From positions 1 through 63,458 of the forward strand of contig CAIJXJ010000272.1 of assembly GCA_903824575.1 (NCBI GenBank): 63,458 bases of DNA. The letters run 5' to 3'. The notes below the pieces were generated by a model, which saw only the letters and a program-made list of their open reading frames with translations, was not told the origin of the DNA and ran no database searches. Source of the stretch: an uncultured Methylobacillus sp. Lineage in GTDB: Bacteria; Pseudomonadota; Gammaproteobacteria; Burkholderiales; Methylophilaceae. Made by a program: the position numbers and the translations under genes. Shown piece after piece: positions 17,779 through 26,791 of the stretch. Position 1 is the first letter of the stretch, and every line of letters starts with the position of its first letter.

Positions 17779-19209
17779 ATGAGATTAACCAGGATCAATA
17801 TTCGCAAGGCTTTATGTTTGGGGTTGGTTGCAACTTCATTGATTGGATGCTCAAATCTGCCGGAAAATCGAAACTCCGCCGTGACGGCCGCTGAAGTTTC
17901 GTCTTTTGTCGTGCTCGGAGCTGACGGCATCCCGCTGGCCCGCGTGATTACAACAGCAGCACAATGTCCTCAGATCAGCCTTGACGGTCAGGTGGTGGCC
18001 ATGGATTTGCGGGCGCAGGCGGAAACCATTGCCTTGCGGACCACACGTTCTGATCCGGCTGATTCCAAGCCATCCGCCTTTCCTGTGCTCACCTGCGAAA
18101 AGAGTATTCCTCCGCACACTGCCTCGGTCAAAGTGGCGGGTCGTTCGTTGCCGCTACCCAAGAATGAGGCCAAAAGAATTGTCGTCATTGGCGACACCGG
18201 ATGCCGCCTGAAAAAGAGTGATAACGCTTATCAATCGTGCAACGATGAGGCGCAGTATCCATTTGCCAGAATCGCAGCCCTGGCTGCCAAGTGGAAGCCT
18301 GACCTGGTCATCCATGTGGGTGATTTTCTCTATCGTGAGAACGCCTGCCCCGATGGCAAGGCAGAATGTGCCGGCAGCACCTGGGGTTATGGCTGGGACG
18401 CCTGGCGTGATGATTTCTTCAATCCGGCAAATTCCCTGTTGCAGGCTGCGCCGTGGGTGATGGTGCGAGGCAATCATGAGTCCTGCAAGCGTGCCGGGCA
18501 GGGCTGGTGGCGCCTGATCGACCCACGCCCTTTGTTGCCTGGCCGGGACTGCAATATTGCCACGAATGACAACATCGGCGATTACAGTGATCCCTATGCC
18601 GTGCCGCTGGGCAAGGATGCCCAACTCATTGTGCTGGATACCTCCAACACCGCTGGTGAACCAATCCCGGACGGTGACATCCGGGCGGATAAATACAGGG
18701 ATCTTTACCGCAAGCTTGATACTTTGTCGCAACAGGCGAGTTATAACATCGGTGTCAATCATCATCCCATCTTGGGATTCACGGCAAAACAGGATGCCAA
18801 GGGAAAGATCTCATTATTGCCCGGGAATCGTGGATTACAATCAGTCTTCTCCGGTATCAACCCGCTGCTATTGCCGCCGCGCGTGAATGCCATGTTGTCC
18901 GGTCATGTGCATTTATGGCAGGAAGTGAGCTTCTCCAGCCCCCATCCAACGCAATTCATCGCCGGTTTTTCCGGTACCCTGGAGGATGTCATTCCGCTGC
19001 CGGAAGAACTGCCGGAAGGCGCAACGCCAGCTCCCGGGGCCGTGGTTGAACATTTCAGTTCATGGGTCAATGGCTTCGGGTTCATGACCATGGATCGCAC
19101 TGGCGCCAATATCTGGGAAGTCAAAGTTTGGGACACAGCAGGACATGAGGTAAACAGTTGTAACATTGAAGGCAAAAAATCCATCTGCAAGGTTGCCAGA
19201 GTGAAGTAA
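17779..19209 (+). CDS. Calcineurin-like metallophosphoesterase lipoprotein
   Basis: 476 residues. The N-terminal lipobox LIGC marks a lipoprotein, so it acts in the periplasm or at the outer membrane. Metallophosphoesterase motifs appear in order: VVIGDTGC, HVGDFLY, VRGNHESC, NHHPILG and SGHVHLW, covering all metal ligands. AAGGAG precedes the start. Known relatives cleave phosphomonoesters or diesters. Its place after receptor-ExbB-ExbD-TonB suggests it releases phosphate or a nucleoside/alcohol from a substrate handled by this system. The substrate is inferred only. Confidence 0.88.
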   Translation: MRLTRINIRKALCLGLVATSLIGCSNLPENRNSAVTAAEVSSFVVLGADGIPLARVITTAAQCPQISLDGQVVAMDLRAQAETIALRTTRSDPADSKPSAFPVLTCEKSIPPHTASVKVAGRSLPLPKNEAKRIVVIGDTGCRLKKSDNAYQSCNDEAQYPFARIAALAAKWKPDLVIHVGDFLYRENACPDGKAECAGSTWGYGWDAWRDDFFNPANSLLQAAPWVMVRGNHESCKRAGQGWWRLIDPRPLLPGRDCNIATNDNIGDYSDPYAVPLGKDAQLIVLDTSNTAGEPIPDGDIRADKYRDLYRKLDTLSQQASYNIGVNHHPILGFTAKQDAKGKISLLPGNRGLQSVFSGINPLLLPPRVNAMLSGHVHLWQEVSFSSPHPTQFIAGFSGTLEDVIPLPEELPEGATPAPGAVVEHFSSWVNGFGFMTMDRTGANIWEVKVWDTAGHEVNSCNIEGKKSICKVARVK

Positions 19210-19212
19210 TTA

Positions 19213-19983
19213 ATGTATTCCAATCAAAATGAGAAAAGTGGCGAACTGTCCAGCAAGGTGCCGGAACTAAGCTTGGTTTTCTGGACCATCAAGATTTTTG
19301 CCACGACTTTGGGTGAAACCGGCGGAGATGCTTTATCCATGTCCATGGATCTTGGGTATCTCCTGAGCACCGGGATCTTTGCTGCCGTATTTGTGGCTGC
19401 CGTAATGGTTCAGATTCTAACGAAGAAGTTTCACCCCGTTGTGTACTGGGCAACAATCATTGCAACGACCACCGTTGGAACCACATTAGCAGATTTTGCC
19501 GATAGATCACTAGGGATAGGATATGCAGGTGGAACCACCATTTTATTAACCTTATTAGTGGCCTCTCTAATGCTTTGGTACCGCACACTAGGTTCAGTCG
19601 CCGTAGATTCCGTAAATACACCAAAATCGGAAACGTTCTACTGGGTCACTATAATGTTCTCGCAAACTTTGGGCACTGCGCTGGGCGACTGGGCCGCTGA
19701 CACGGCCGGTCTAGGGTATGCAGGTGGCGCACTAGTGTTTGGGTCAATTTTGCTTGCAATTGCCGTGGCGTACTACCAAACAAATATTTCCAGAACCATT
19801 CTTTTCTGGGCGGCTTTCATTTTTACACGACCTCTGGGCGCCGTCGTTGGCGACTTCCTCGACAAGCCAATGAGCGATGGTGGCTTAGCATTAAGTCGTT
19901 ATTCGGCATCCGCGACACTTCTAACTCTCATCGTGCTGTGTATTTTCTTTTTCCCACAGAACCCTGCCGAGAAAACACCATAA
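19213..19983 (+). CDS. COG4705-like multi-pass membrane protein
   Basis: 256 residues with about seven to eight hydrophobic helices. A motif of type TLGxxxGD/LGYxGG recurs: ATTLGETGGDALS...LGYL, TTVGTTLADFA...IGYAGG, QTLGTALGDWA...LGYAGG and RPLGAVVGDFLD. The internal repeats are characteristic of the COG4705 membrane-anchored family, whose function I cannot state. It starts 3 nt after the phosphoesterase stop, so it appears to be the last gene of that operon. Confidence 0.75.
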   Translation: MYSNQNEKSGELSSKVPELSLVFWTIKIFATTLGETGGDALSMSMDLGYLLSTGIFAAVFVAAVMVQILTKKFHPVVYWATIIATTTVGTTLADFADRSLGIGYAGGTTILLTLLVASLMLWYRTLGSVAVDSVNTPKSETFYWVTIMFSQTLGTALGDWAADTAGLGYAGGALVFGSILLAIAVAYYQTNISRTILFWAAFIFTRPLGAVVGDFLDKPMSDGGLALSRYSASATLLTLIVLCIFFFPQNPAEKTP

Positions 19984-20285
19984 CTTAAGGTTCTCATTGA
20001 AGATCTGTCCTTTTTTCCGGGGCTTCCATTGATGAAGCGAAGGACAGAAATTGAAGCCGATTCCAACCTTGTCCGTAATATCATTTACATACGGATTGGA
20101 CTTCAAAATCTCCTTCATCCGCCCCTGGAATGCAAATAGCCCATAAAACCATGCTCATGTTAGCGTTGACGATTTCATTATGGCGGCTATACTCACGCTT
20201 AGTTAGATAAATTTGTCCCGTAAGGGATAGCTTTTCAACATCGCTGCAACCCCTCAACTAATGGGTTGCAGCCAGTGGGGGAATC
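19984..20285. other. Intergenic region before fds, with a possible coding remnant on the minus strand
   Basis: On the minus strand an open frame starting after a stop near 20150 reads WFYGLFAFQGRMKEIL followed by SNPYVNDITDKVGIGF and runs into the end of the COG4705 gene. Its composition looks protein-like but it lacks a clear start site and I recognise no family. The right half must contain the fds promoter; GGGGGAATC lies before the fdsG ATG. Confidence 0.3.
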
Positions 20286-20765
20286 ATGAGCCTGCAAGAC
20301 AGGAACAGGAAGGTGGTCGAGGCTTCGATCACGCGCAACAAGGACAAACCAGGCGCACTGCTGCCGATATTGCACGGTATTCAGGATAGCATTGGTCACA
20401 TTCCACCCGAGGCAGTAGCGGTAATCGCCAGAGAACTTAACCTGTCCCGTGCCGAAGTGCATGGGGTCATCAGTTTCTACCATTATTTCCGACAGACCCC
20501 GCCCGGACGGCATACCCTGCAAATTTGTCAGGCGGAATCTTGTCAGGCCATGGGTAGCGGCGCCCTGACAGCGCATGCAAAAGCGCTACTCGCCATCGAT
20601 TTCCACGAAACCACGAGCGACCAGGAATTTTCGCTGGAACCGGTATATTGCCTCGGTCATTGCGGCTGCTCGCCGGCCCTCATGCTAGACGATGAGGTTC
20701 ATGCACGGGTGACCCCTGACCGACTCGAGCAACTGCTCGCCGAAGCCCGCAGGGGGCAACAATGA
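20286..20765 (+). CDS. fdsG: NAD-dependent formate dehydrogenase gamma subunit
   Basis: 159 residues, homologous to NuoE. The thioredoxin-like C-terminal domain carries the [2Fe-2S] cysteines in CQAESCQAMG and CLGHCGCSPA. It passes electrons toward the FMN subunit FdsB. First gene of fdsGBA; the stop overlaps the fdsB start. Confidence 0.94.
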   Translation: MSLQDRNRKVVEASITRNKDKPGALLPILHGIQDSIGHIPPEAVAVIARELNLSRAEVHGVISFYHYFRQTPPGRHTLQICQAESCQAMGSGALTAHAKALLAIDFHETTSDQEFSLEPVYCLGHCGCSPALMLDDEVHARVTPDRLEQLLAEARRGQQ

Positions 20766-22315
20766 GCATCAGGATTTATGTACCACGCGACTCCAGTGCG
20801 TTATCTCTGGGCGCCAACAGGGTCGCCAAGGCAATCGCAGCCGAGGCCGCTAAACGCGGGACTGAACTCGAAATCGTGCGCAACGGTTCACGCGGCATGT
20901 TCTGGCTTGAGCCTCTGGTCGAGATCGAAACCCCAACCGGCCGCTTGGCCTACGGCCCTGTCGATACAGCGGATGTCCCCGGCCTGTTCGATGCCAATTT
21001 CCTGCAAGGCGGCGAGCACCGGCTATTGCTGGGACCGACGGAACAGCTGCCTTTCCTGAAAAATCAGGAACGCCTGACTTTCGCCCGCGTCGGTATCACC
21101 GACCCGGTATCCTTGCAAAACTATCTGGAGCATGAAGGTTATCGCGGCTTGAAACGCGCGTTAAGTCTGAATGGCGGGGCAATCGTCGAAGAAGTGACCC
21201 AATCCGGCCTGCGTGGTCGTGGCGGCGCGGCCTTCCCGACCGGCATCAAATGGAAGACGGTATTGAATACCGAGGCAGCTCAGAAATACATCGTCTGCAA
21301 TGCCGACGAAGGAGACTCCGGCACCTATTCAGACCGCATGATCATGGAAGGCGACCCCCTTGTTTTAATCGAGGGCATGACCATCGCCGGCATTGCCGTT
21401 GGTGCGACCATCGGTTACATCTACCTGCGCTCCGAATATCCGCATGCGGAACTGGCACTGAACGAGGCCATCGCCGTGGCCGTCGCCAACAACTATCTTG
21501 GCACTGACATCCTGGGCAGCGGCAAGACCTTCCATCTGGAGGTCCGGCGTGGCGCCGGCGCCTATGTCTGCGGCGAAGAGACCTCCTTACTGGAGAGCCT
21601 GGAAGGCAAACGCGGCATCGTGAGATTCAAACCGCCACTGCCGGCGATATCGGGCCTGTTTGGCATGCCCACTATCATCAATAACGTTATCTCCCTAGCC
21701 TCTGTGCCCATCATACTGGACAAGGGTGGCGATTTTTATCGCGACTATGGCATGGGGCGCTCTCGCGGCACCCTGCCGATCCAGCTGGCCGGAAACCTCA
21801 AGCACTGCGGACTGGTCGAAAAGGCCTTCGGCGTGACATTACGGGAATTGCTGTATGACTATGCGGGAGGTTCCGCGACTGGCCGACCCATTCGCGCCGT
21901 TCAGGTTGGCGGGCCTCTGGGCGCCTATCTGCCGGAATCGCAATTCGACACGCCGCTCGACTACGAGGCCTTTGCCAGCCTGTGGGCAGTGCTCGGTCAC
22001 GGCGGCATCGTGGCCTTCGACGACACAGTGGACATGGCGAAGATGGCACGCTATGCGATGGAGTTCTGCGCCATAGAGTCCTGCGGCAAGTGCACGCCGT
22101 GTCGCATCGGCGCCGTACGCGGAGTGGAAGTCATGGACAAGATCATCAAGGATCAAGACAGAGCGGCCAACATCGCGTTACTGCGGAACCTGAGCGACAC
22201 CATGCTCAATGGTTCGCTGTGTGCTCTAGGCGGCATGACGCCCTACCCGGTGTTGTCAGCACTCAATCATTTCCCGCAGGATTTCGGCCTGCATCAGACG
22301 CAGCAAGCCGCGTAA
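20762..22315 (+). CDS. fdsB: NAD-dependent formate dehydrogenase beta subunit
   Basis: 517 residues. A NuoE-like thioredoxin part at the N-terminus leads into a NuoF-like domain: FMN site GLRGRGGAAFPTGIKW, NADH/FMN loop VCGEETSLLESLEGKRG, and a C-terminal [4Fe-4S] site ESCGKCTPCRIG. It is the NAD+-reducing module. It overlaps fdsG by 4 nt. Confidence 0.95.
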   Translation: MSIRIYVPRDSSALSLGANRVAKAIAAEAAKRGTELEIVRNGSRGMFWLEPLVEIETPTGRLAYGPVDTADVPGLFDANFLQGGEHRLLLGPTEQLPFLKNQERLTFARVGITDPVSLQNYLEHEGYRGLKRALSLNGGAIVEEVTQSGLRGRGGAAFPTGIKWKTVLNTEAAQKYIVCNADEGDSGTYSDRMIMEGDPLVLIEGMTIAGIAVGATIGYIYLRSEYPHAELALNEAIAVAVANNYLGTDILGSGKTFHLEVRRGAGAYVCGEETSLLESLEGKRGIVRFKPPLPAISGLFGMPTIINNVISLASVPIILDKGGDFYRDYGMGRSRGTLPIQLAGNLKHCGLVEKAFGVTLRELLYDYAGGSATGRPIRAVQVGGPLGAYLPESQFDTPLDYEAFASLWAVLGHGGIVAFDDTVDMAKMARYAMEFCAIESCGKCTPCRIGAVRGVEVMDKIIKDQDRAANIALLRNLSDTMLNGSLCALGGMTPYPVLSALNHFPQDFGLHQTQQAA

Positions 22316-22326
22316 GGAGAAACATC

Positions 22327-25194
22327 ATGGCATGTCAATGTGGTAGTGGCGGTTGCGACAAAGATTACGGCACCCCGGCGAGAGTCTCGGAGATGCTGGT
22401 CACGCTGGAAATCGACGGGCTAACGGTCAGCGTGCCAGAGGGCACCTCCCTGATGCATGCAGCAGCGGAGGCTGGCATCAATGTCCCCAAATTGTGCGCC
22501 ACCGACAGCCTGGAGCCGTTCGGTTCCTGCCGATTATGCCTGGTTGAAGTGGAAGGACGGCGCGGCTACCCGGCCTCCTGTACCACGTTGGTGGATCAGG
22601 GCATGAAGGTGCACACGCAGACCGACAAGCTGGCGGAAATCCGCCGTGGCGTGATGGAACTCTACATCTCCGACCACCCTCTTGACTGCCTCACTTGTTC
22701 AGCCAATGGCGATTGCGAGTTGCAGGACATGGCGGGTGCGGTAGGCCTGCGCGAAGTGCGCTACGGCTTTGACGGCGAAAATCACCTGAAGGCCGCCAAG
22801 GACGAATCCAACCCCTATTTTACCTACGACGCCAGCAAGTGCATCGTCTGCAACCGTTGTGTAAGAGCCTGCGAGGAAATCCAGGGCACGTTCGCCCTGA
22901 CTATTTCCGGCCGCGGTTTCGATTCACGCGTGTCCCCCGGACAGGACGAGGCCTTTCTGGCCTCCGAATGCGTGTCCTGCGGCGCCTGCGTGCAAGCCTG
23001 CCCGACCGCAACTCTGACGGAAAAATCCATTATTCAATTTGGCCAAGCCGACCACAGCGTGATTACCACTTGCGCCTATTGCGGCGTCGGCTGCTCATTC
23101 AAGGCGGAGATGCAGGGCAACCGCGTAGTACGCATGGTGCCGGACAAGAATGGCCACGCCAACCACGGCCACAGTTGCGTCAAGGGACGCTTCGCCTGGG
23201 GTTACGCTACCCACGCTGACCGCATCACAACACCCATGATCCGGGACAACATCAGCGAACCTTGGAAAGAGGTCAGTTGGGATGAAGCGGTGGGATTTGC
23301 CGCCAGACGCTTCCGAGAAATCCAGGCCAAGTATGGCCGGGGAGCAGTCGGTGGCATCACCTCGTCGCGCTGCACCAATGAAGAATCCTACCTGGTACAG
23401 AAACTGATCCGCGCTGCCTTCGGCAACAACAACGTCGATACCTGCGCCCGCGTCTGCCACTCGCCTACCGGTTATGGACTGAAACAGACCCTGGGCGAAT
23501 CCGCTGGCACCCAGACCTTTGACTCAGTGATGCAAGCCGATGTGATCATGGTGATCGGCGCCAACCCGACCGATGCGCATCCGGTCTTCGGCTCGCAGCT
23601 GAAGCGTCGCCTGCGCGAGGGTGCAAAGCTGATCGTGGTTGACCCACGCGTCATCGATCTGGTGGATTCGCCTCACATCCATGCCCGATATCACCTCAAA
23701 CTGCGTCCCGGCACCAATGTCGCCGTTGCCAACGCACTGGCTTATGTCATGGTCACCGAGGGCCTGACCGACGACGCTTTTGCCGCCGCACGCTGCGACA
23801 CCCGGGAGTATGCAGCCTGGAAGGAATTCGTCTCGCAGCCACACCACGCGCCTGAAGCCTTAGAAGCCGTCACCGGCGTGCCGGCGGAACTGGTACGAGG
23901 GGCCGCCCGCCTGTTCGCCACGGCCGGCAACGGTGCCATCTACTACGGCCTCGGCGTGACCGAGCACAGCCAGGGCTCCACCATGGTGATGGCAATTGCA
24001 AATCTCGCCATGGCCACCGGCAACATCGGCCGCCTCGGCGTGGGAGTGAACCCGTTGCGTGGTCAGAACAACGTGCAGGGCGCTTGCGACATGGGTTCAT
24101 TCCCGCACGAGTTGCCTGGTTACCGGCATGTTTCTGACGATAATGCGCGGGCGCTGTTCGAATCCGCCTGGGGGGTCAAACTCGACAACGAGCCTGGCTT
24201 ACGCATTCCCAACATGTTCGAGGCGGCACTCGATGGGGTCTATAAGGGCATTTACGTCGAAGGCGAGGACATCGCCCAGTCCGACCCCAACACCCAGCAC
24301 GTCACTGCCGCACTGGAGGCCATGGAATGCGTGGTGGTGCAGGATCTGTTCCTCAACGAGACCGCCCGGTTTGCCCATGTATTCCTGCCAGGCGCCTCAT
24401 TCCTGGAAAAGAACGGCACCTTCACCAATGCCGAGCGCCGTATTTCTCGCGTACGAAAAGTGATGCCGGCGCTCGCGGGCAAGGAAGACTGGGAAGTGAC
24501 AGTCATGCTGTCTAACGCTCTTGGCTACCCAATGAACTACAGTCACCCGTCTGAAATTATGGACGAGATCGCCCGCCTGACGCCGACCTTCCATGGCGTC
24601 AGCTATGAAAAGCTGGACCAGTTGGGCAGCATCCAGTGGCCATGTAACGAACAGGCACCAAATGGAACGCCGACCATGCATGTAAATGAATTCGTGCGCG
24701 GCAAAGGGCGCTTCATGTTCACCGAATACGTGCCGACCGATGAGCGCGTCAACCAGAAATTCCCGCTCATCCTCACCACCGGACGTATCCTGTCGCAGTA
24801 CAACGTCGGGGCGCAGACCCGCCGCACCGCCAACAATGTATGGCACCCGGAAGACTGGCTCGAAATCCATCCGCATGACGCCGAAGAACGCGGCATCAAC
24901 GACGGTGACTGGGTCGGAGTTGAAAGCCGGGCTGGCGAGACCGTGCTGCATGCCAAGGTGACCCTTCGCATGCAACCGGGTGTGGTGTACACCACCTTCC
25001 ATTATCCGGAGTCTGGCGCCAATGTCATCACCACCAATAATTCTGATTGGGCCACCAATTGCCCTGAGTACAAGGTGACAGCAGTGCAGTTGACCAAGGT
25101 TTCGCAACCGTCTGAATGGCAGAAACGCTATCGCCAGTTCAGCGAAAATCAGGACTCGCTGTTACAGCAACGTGAAACGGTGAAACTTCAGTAA
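22327..25194 (+). CDS. fdsA: NAD-dependent formate dehydrogenase alpha subunit (Mo-bisMGD)
   Basis: 955 residues from the ATG at 22327, preceded by AAGGAGAAACATC; longer reading upstream is only overlap with fdsB. The N-terminal part is NuoG-like: [2Fe-2S] ferredoxin cysteines, the HPLDCLTCSANGDCELQ cluster and two ferredoxin-type CxxCxxC sites (CIVCNRCVRAC, CVSCGACVQACPT). The catalytic part starts TTCAYCGVGCSF ([4Fe-4S]). The presumed molybdenum-ligating cysteine with its neighbouring histidine is in ARVCHSPTGYGLK. It oxidises formate to CO2 with electrons going to NAD+ through FdsB/G. The chaperone fdsC normally found after fdsA is not here. Confidence 0.95.
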   Translation: MACQCGSGGCDKDYGTPARVSEMLVTLEIDGLTVSVPEGTSLMHAAAEAGINVPKLCATDSLEPFGSCRLCLVEVEGRRGYPASCTTLVDQGMKVHTQTDKLAEIRRGVMELYISDHPLDCLTCSANGDCELQDMAGAVGLREVRYGFDGENHLKAAKDESNPYFTYDASKCIVCNRCVRACEEIQGTFALTISGRGFDSRVSPGQDEAFLASECVSCGACVQACPTATLTEKSIIQFGQADHSVITTCAYCGVGCSFKAEMQGNRVVRMVPDKNGHANHGHSCVKGRFAWGYATHADRITTPMIRDNISEPWKEVSWDEAVGFAARRFREIQAKYGRGAVGGITSSRCTNEESYLVQKLIRAAFGNNNVDTCARVCHSPTGYGLKQTLGESAGTQTFDSVMQADVIMVIGANPTDAHPVFGSQLKRRLREGAKLIVVDPRVIDLVDSPHIHARYHLKLRPGTNVAVANALAYVMVTEGLTDDAFAAARCDTREYAAWKEFVSQPHHAPEALEAVTGVPAELVRGAARLFATAGNGAIYYGLGVTEHSQGSTMVMAIANLAMATGNIGRLGVGVNPLRGQNNVQGACDMGSFPHELPGYRHVSDDNARALFESAWGVKLDNEPGLRIPNMFEAALDGVYKGIYVEGEDIAQSDPNTQHVTAALEAMECVVVQDLFLNETARFAHVFLPGASFLEKNGTFTNAERRISRVRKVMPALAGKEDWEVTVMLSNALGYPMNYSHPSEIMDEIARLTPTFHGVSYEKLDQLGSIQWPCNEQAPNGTPTMHVNEFVRGKGRFMFTEYVPTDERVNQKFPLILTTGRILSQYNVGAQTRRTANNVWHPEDWLEIHPHDAEERGINDGDWVGVESRAGETVLHAKVTLRMQPGVVYTTFHYPESGANVITTNNSDWATNCPEYKVTAVQLTKVSQPSEWQKRYRQFSENQDSLLQQRETVKLQ

Positions 25195-25203
25195 AACCAG
25201 CAG

Positions 25204-25229
25204 ATGATCGCCCAAGATCATGCTTTTTT
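25204..25229 (+). terminator. Weak terminator/attenuator between fdsA and fdsD
   Basis: A 6-bp stem ATGATC/GATCAT is followed directly by GC and six T. Partial termination here would lower fdsD relative to fdsGBA. Confidence 0.5.
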
Positions 25230-25285
25230 CTTCGGGGCGCTTGTCTGCAGTTTATTAATGTCTTGAGGATTAACGGGGCAATACC

Positions 25286-25519
25286 ATGGACATACAACAT
25301 CTCGTCAAAATGGCCAACCAGATCGGTCAATTCTTCGAAGCGGAGCCGGACCGCGAGCAGGCCATTCTGGATATTGGCACACACCTCAAGCGCTTCTGGG
25401 ATCCTCGCATGCGTGCCGCAATCCTTGCACATAATGATCAGGGGGGAGACGGCCTGAAGGAAATCGTCGCGCTCGCGATCAAGTCACAACGTGAACTGCT
25501 GCAACCGGTCCGGCACTGA
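25286..25519 (+). CDS. fdsD: Formate dehydrogenase delta subunit
   Basis: 77 residues, the normal size for FdsD (MDIQHLVKMANQIGQFF, FWDPRMRAAI). The family is needed for assembly or stability of the soluble NAD-dependent enzyme. It lies 91 bp after fdsA, in the usual gene order except that fdsC is missing between them. Confidence 0.9.
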   Translation: MDIQHLVKMANQIGQFFEAEPDREQAILDIGTHLKRFWDPRMRAAILAHNDQGGDGLKEIVALAIKSQRELLQPVRH

Positions 25520-25571
25520 TCAAAATCCGGCAACCGTGGATCTTTGACCTTTTAACCGACACCGAAACCCT

Positions 25572-25760
25572 ATGAATTCCACCAAGAAGCGTCTGGTCGC
25601 CTGCCCCACCTGCGGCAAGCAGGCCGAATATGACCTGGGCAACCCATTCCGTCCATTCTGCTCGCAACGCTGCAAATTGATCGACCTCGGACAATGGGCA
25701 AGCGAGAGTTTCCGCATCTCCGAAACCCCAGCAAAAGAAGAACCAGAACATGAAGAATAG
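25572..25760 (+). CDS. yacG: DNA gyrase inhibitor YacG (zinc-binding)
   Basis: 62 residues. The zinc ribbon uses CPTCGK and FCSQRCK, and the [13 protein letters not shown] block is typical of YacG. Known members bind GyrB and inhibit gyrase. It usually sits near coaE/zapD; here it lies between fdsD and a copper chaperone, with its last codons overlapping the latter. Confidence 0.93.
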   Translation: MNSTKKRLVACPTCGKQAEYDLGNPFRPFCSQRCKLIDLGQWASESFRISETPAKEEPEHEE

Positions 25761-26187
25761 ACTTTGCGCCTGGCTTGCAGCCTGCCTGCTGCCTCTCTCC
25801 TGCATGGCCGCCGGCAGCATCGAGGTCAGTGAGGCTTGGGCGCGCGCGACGGCACCGGGGCAGGAAGTCGGCGCTGCCTACATGGAATTACGGAGCTCAC
25901 AAGAAGCCAGCCTGACCGCCGTCACCAGCCCGGCCGCTGGCAGCATCGAGATCCACAACATGACCATGAATCATGGCGTGATGGAAATGCGCATGTTGCA
26001 AACACTGCCACTCCCCACCGGCCACGCAGTCAAGCTGGAACCCGGAGGCATGCATCTGATGCTGCTCGATCTGAAAAAGCCATTGAAGGCAGGCGATCAA
26101 ATCACCCTGACGCTGAAGATCAAGGATAAAAACGGAAAGATTAAATCACAATCCATTCATATCCCGGTCCACTCCACCAAAGACTAA
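25750..26187 (+). CDS. Periplasmic copper chaperone PCu(A)C
   Basis: 145 residues with signal peptide (LLPLSCMA). Copper ligands follow the family pattern: H in [10 protein letters not shown], methionines in VMEMRML, and GGMHLML near the C-terminus. It delivers Cu(I) to the CuA or CuB site of terminal oxidases. It overlaps yacG by 11 nt. No oxidase gene is in the window. Confidence 0.92.
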   Translation: MKNRLCAWLAACLLPLSCMAAGSIEVSEAWARATAPGQEVGAAYMELRSSQEASLTAVTSPAAGSIEIHNMTMNHGVMEMRMLQTLPLPTGHAVKLEPGGMHLMLLDLKKPLKAGDQITLTLKIKDKNGKIKSQSIHIPVHSTKD

Positions 26188-26791
26188 ACCGGCAAAGGCC
26201 CGCTGGGATTGACCTGCATCAACAGCTGTTGTTGGATAGCCCCCACAACGGACCGAAATTCATCCCGCCTCCAGAACCCAATATCGGCAAGACATAAGGG
26301 TATTGCAGGCAATCAGACTTAAAAACAAATCTCCGCTTCTGTGACCCCGTGATCCCATGCTGGTCGAGGGGGATGTTAATTCCATTTGATTATTTTCATA
26401 TCGTATAAAATTCTTTCACATTATTAGCAACACTCATTATAGTGAGCGCCATAAAACAAACTGCGTTGCCGATCATGTGTCATTCGCATCAACAAACTGA
26501 GAAACATGCGCTGGTTATCAATCATGATGGCAAGGTTGCGGACTTGATTGTTCTGGCTTGTCGTGAATTGCATTTGGCTCGATCAATCACATCGTGCACG
26601 AAGGTTCGATTACGACCGATTAAAACAATCAGCCAGGCCACGGATCATTTTTTAAAAGTTTAGGCTGACCGGATTCCCGGAGGCTTTCAACAGTTCATTT
26701 CATCAGCACCGACCGGACGTCCGGATAGTGGCTGAAATAAACACTCGAGTTCGGCCACATACACGGATATGTTTAGTCACTCAAAGGGATC
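26188..26791. other. 600-bp intergenic region before the sigma-54 activator
   Basis: No convincing gene. A GTG-initiated frame at 26442-26663 has no ribosome-binding site and no recognisable features. A perfect 12-bp palindrome CAACAGCTGTTG lies at 26220-26231 and could be an operator. An AT-rich block at about 26380-26420 may hold a promoter. Confidence 0.4.

Noticed and set aside
21982-22326. N-terminal extension of fdsA in frame over the end of fdsB
   Set aside because: It overlaps fdsB in another frame. The conserved protein starts at 22327 after a good ribosome-binding site.
26442-26663. 73-codon GTG-initiated frame before the sigma-54 activator
   Set aside because: No ribosome-binding site, no known family and no signal or membrane features.
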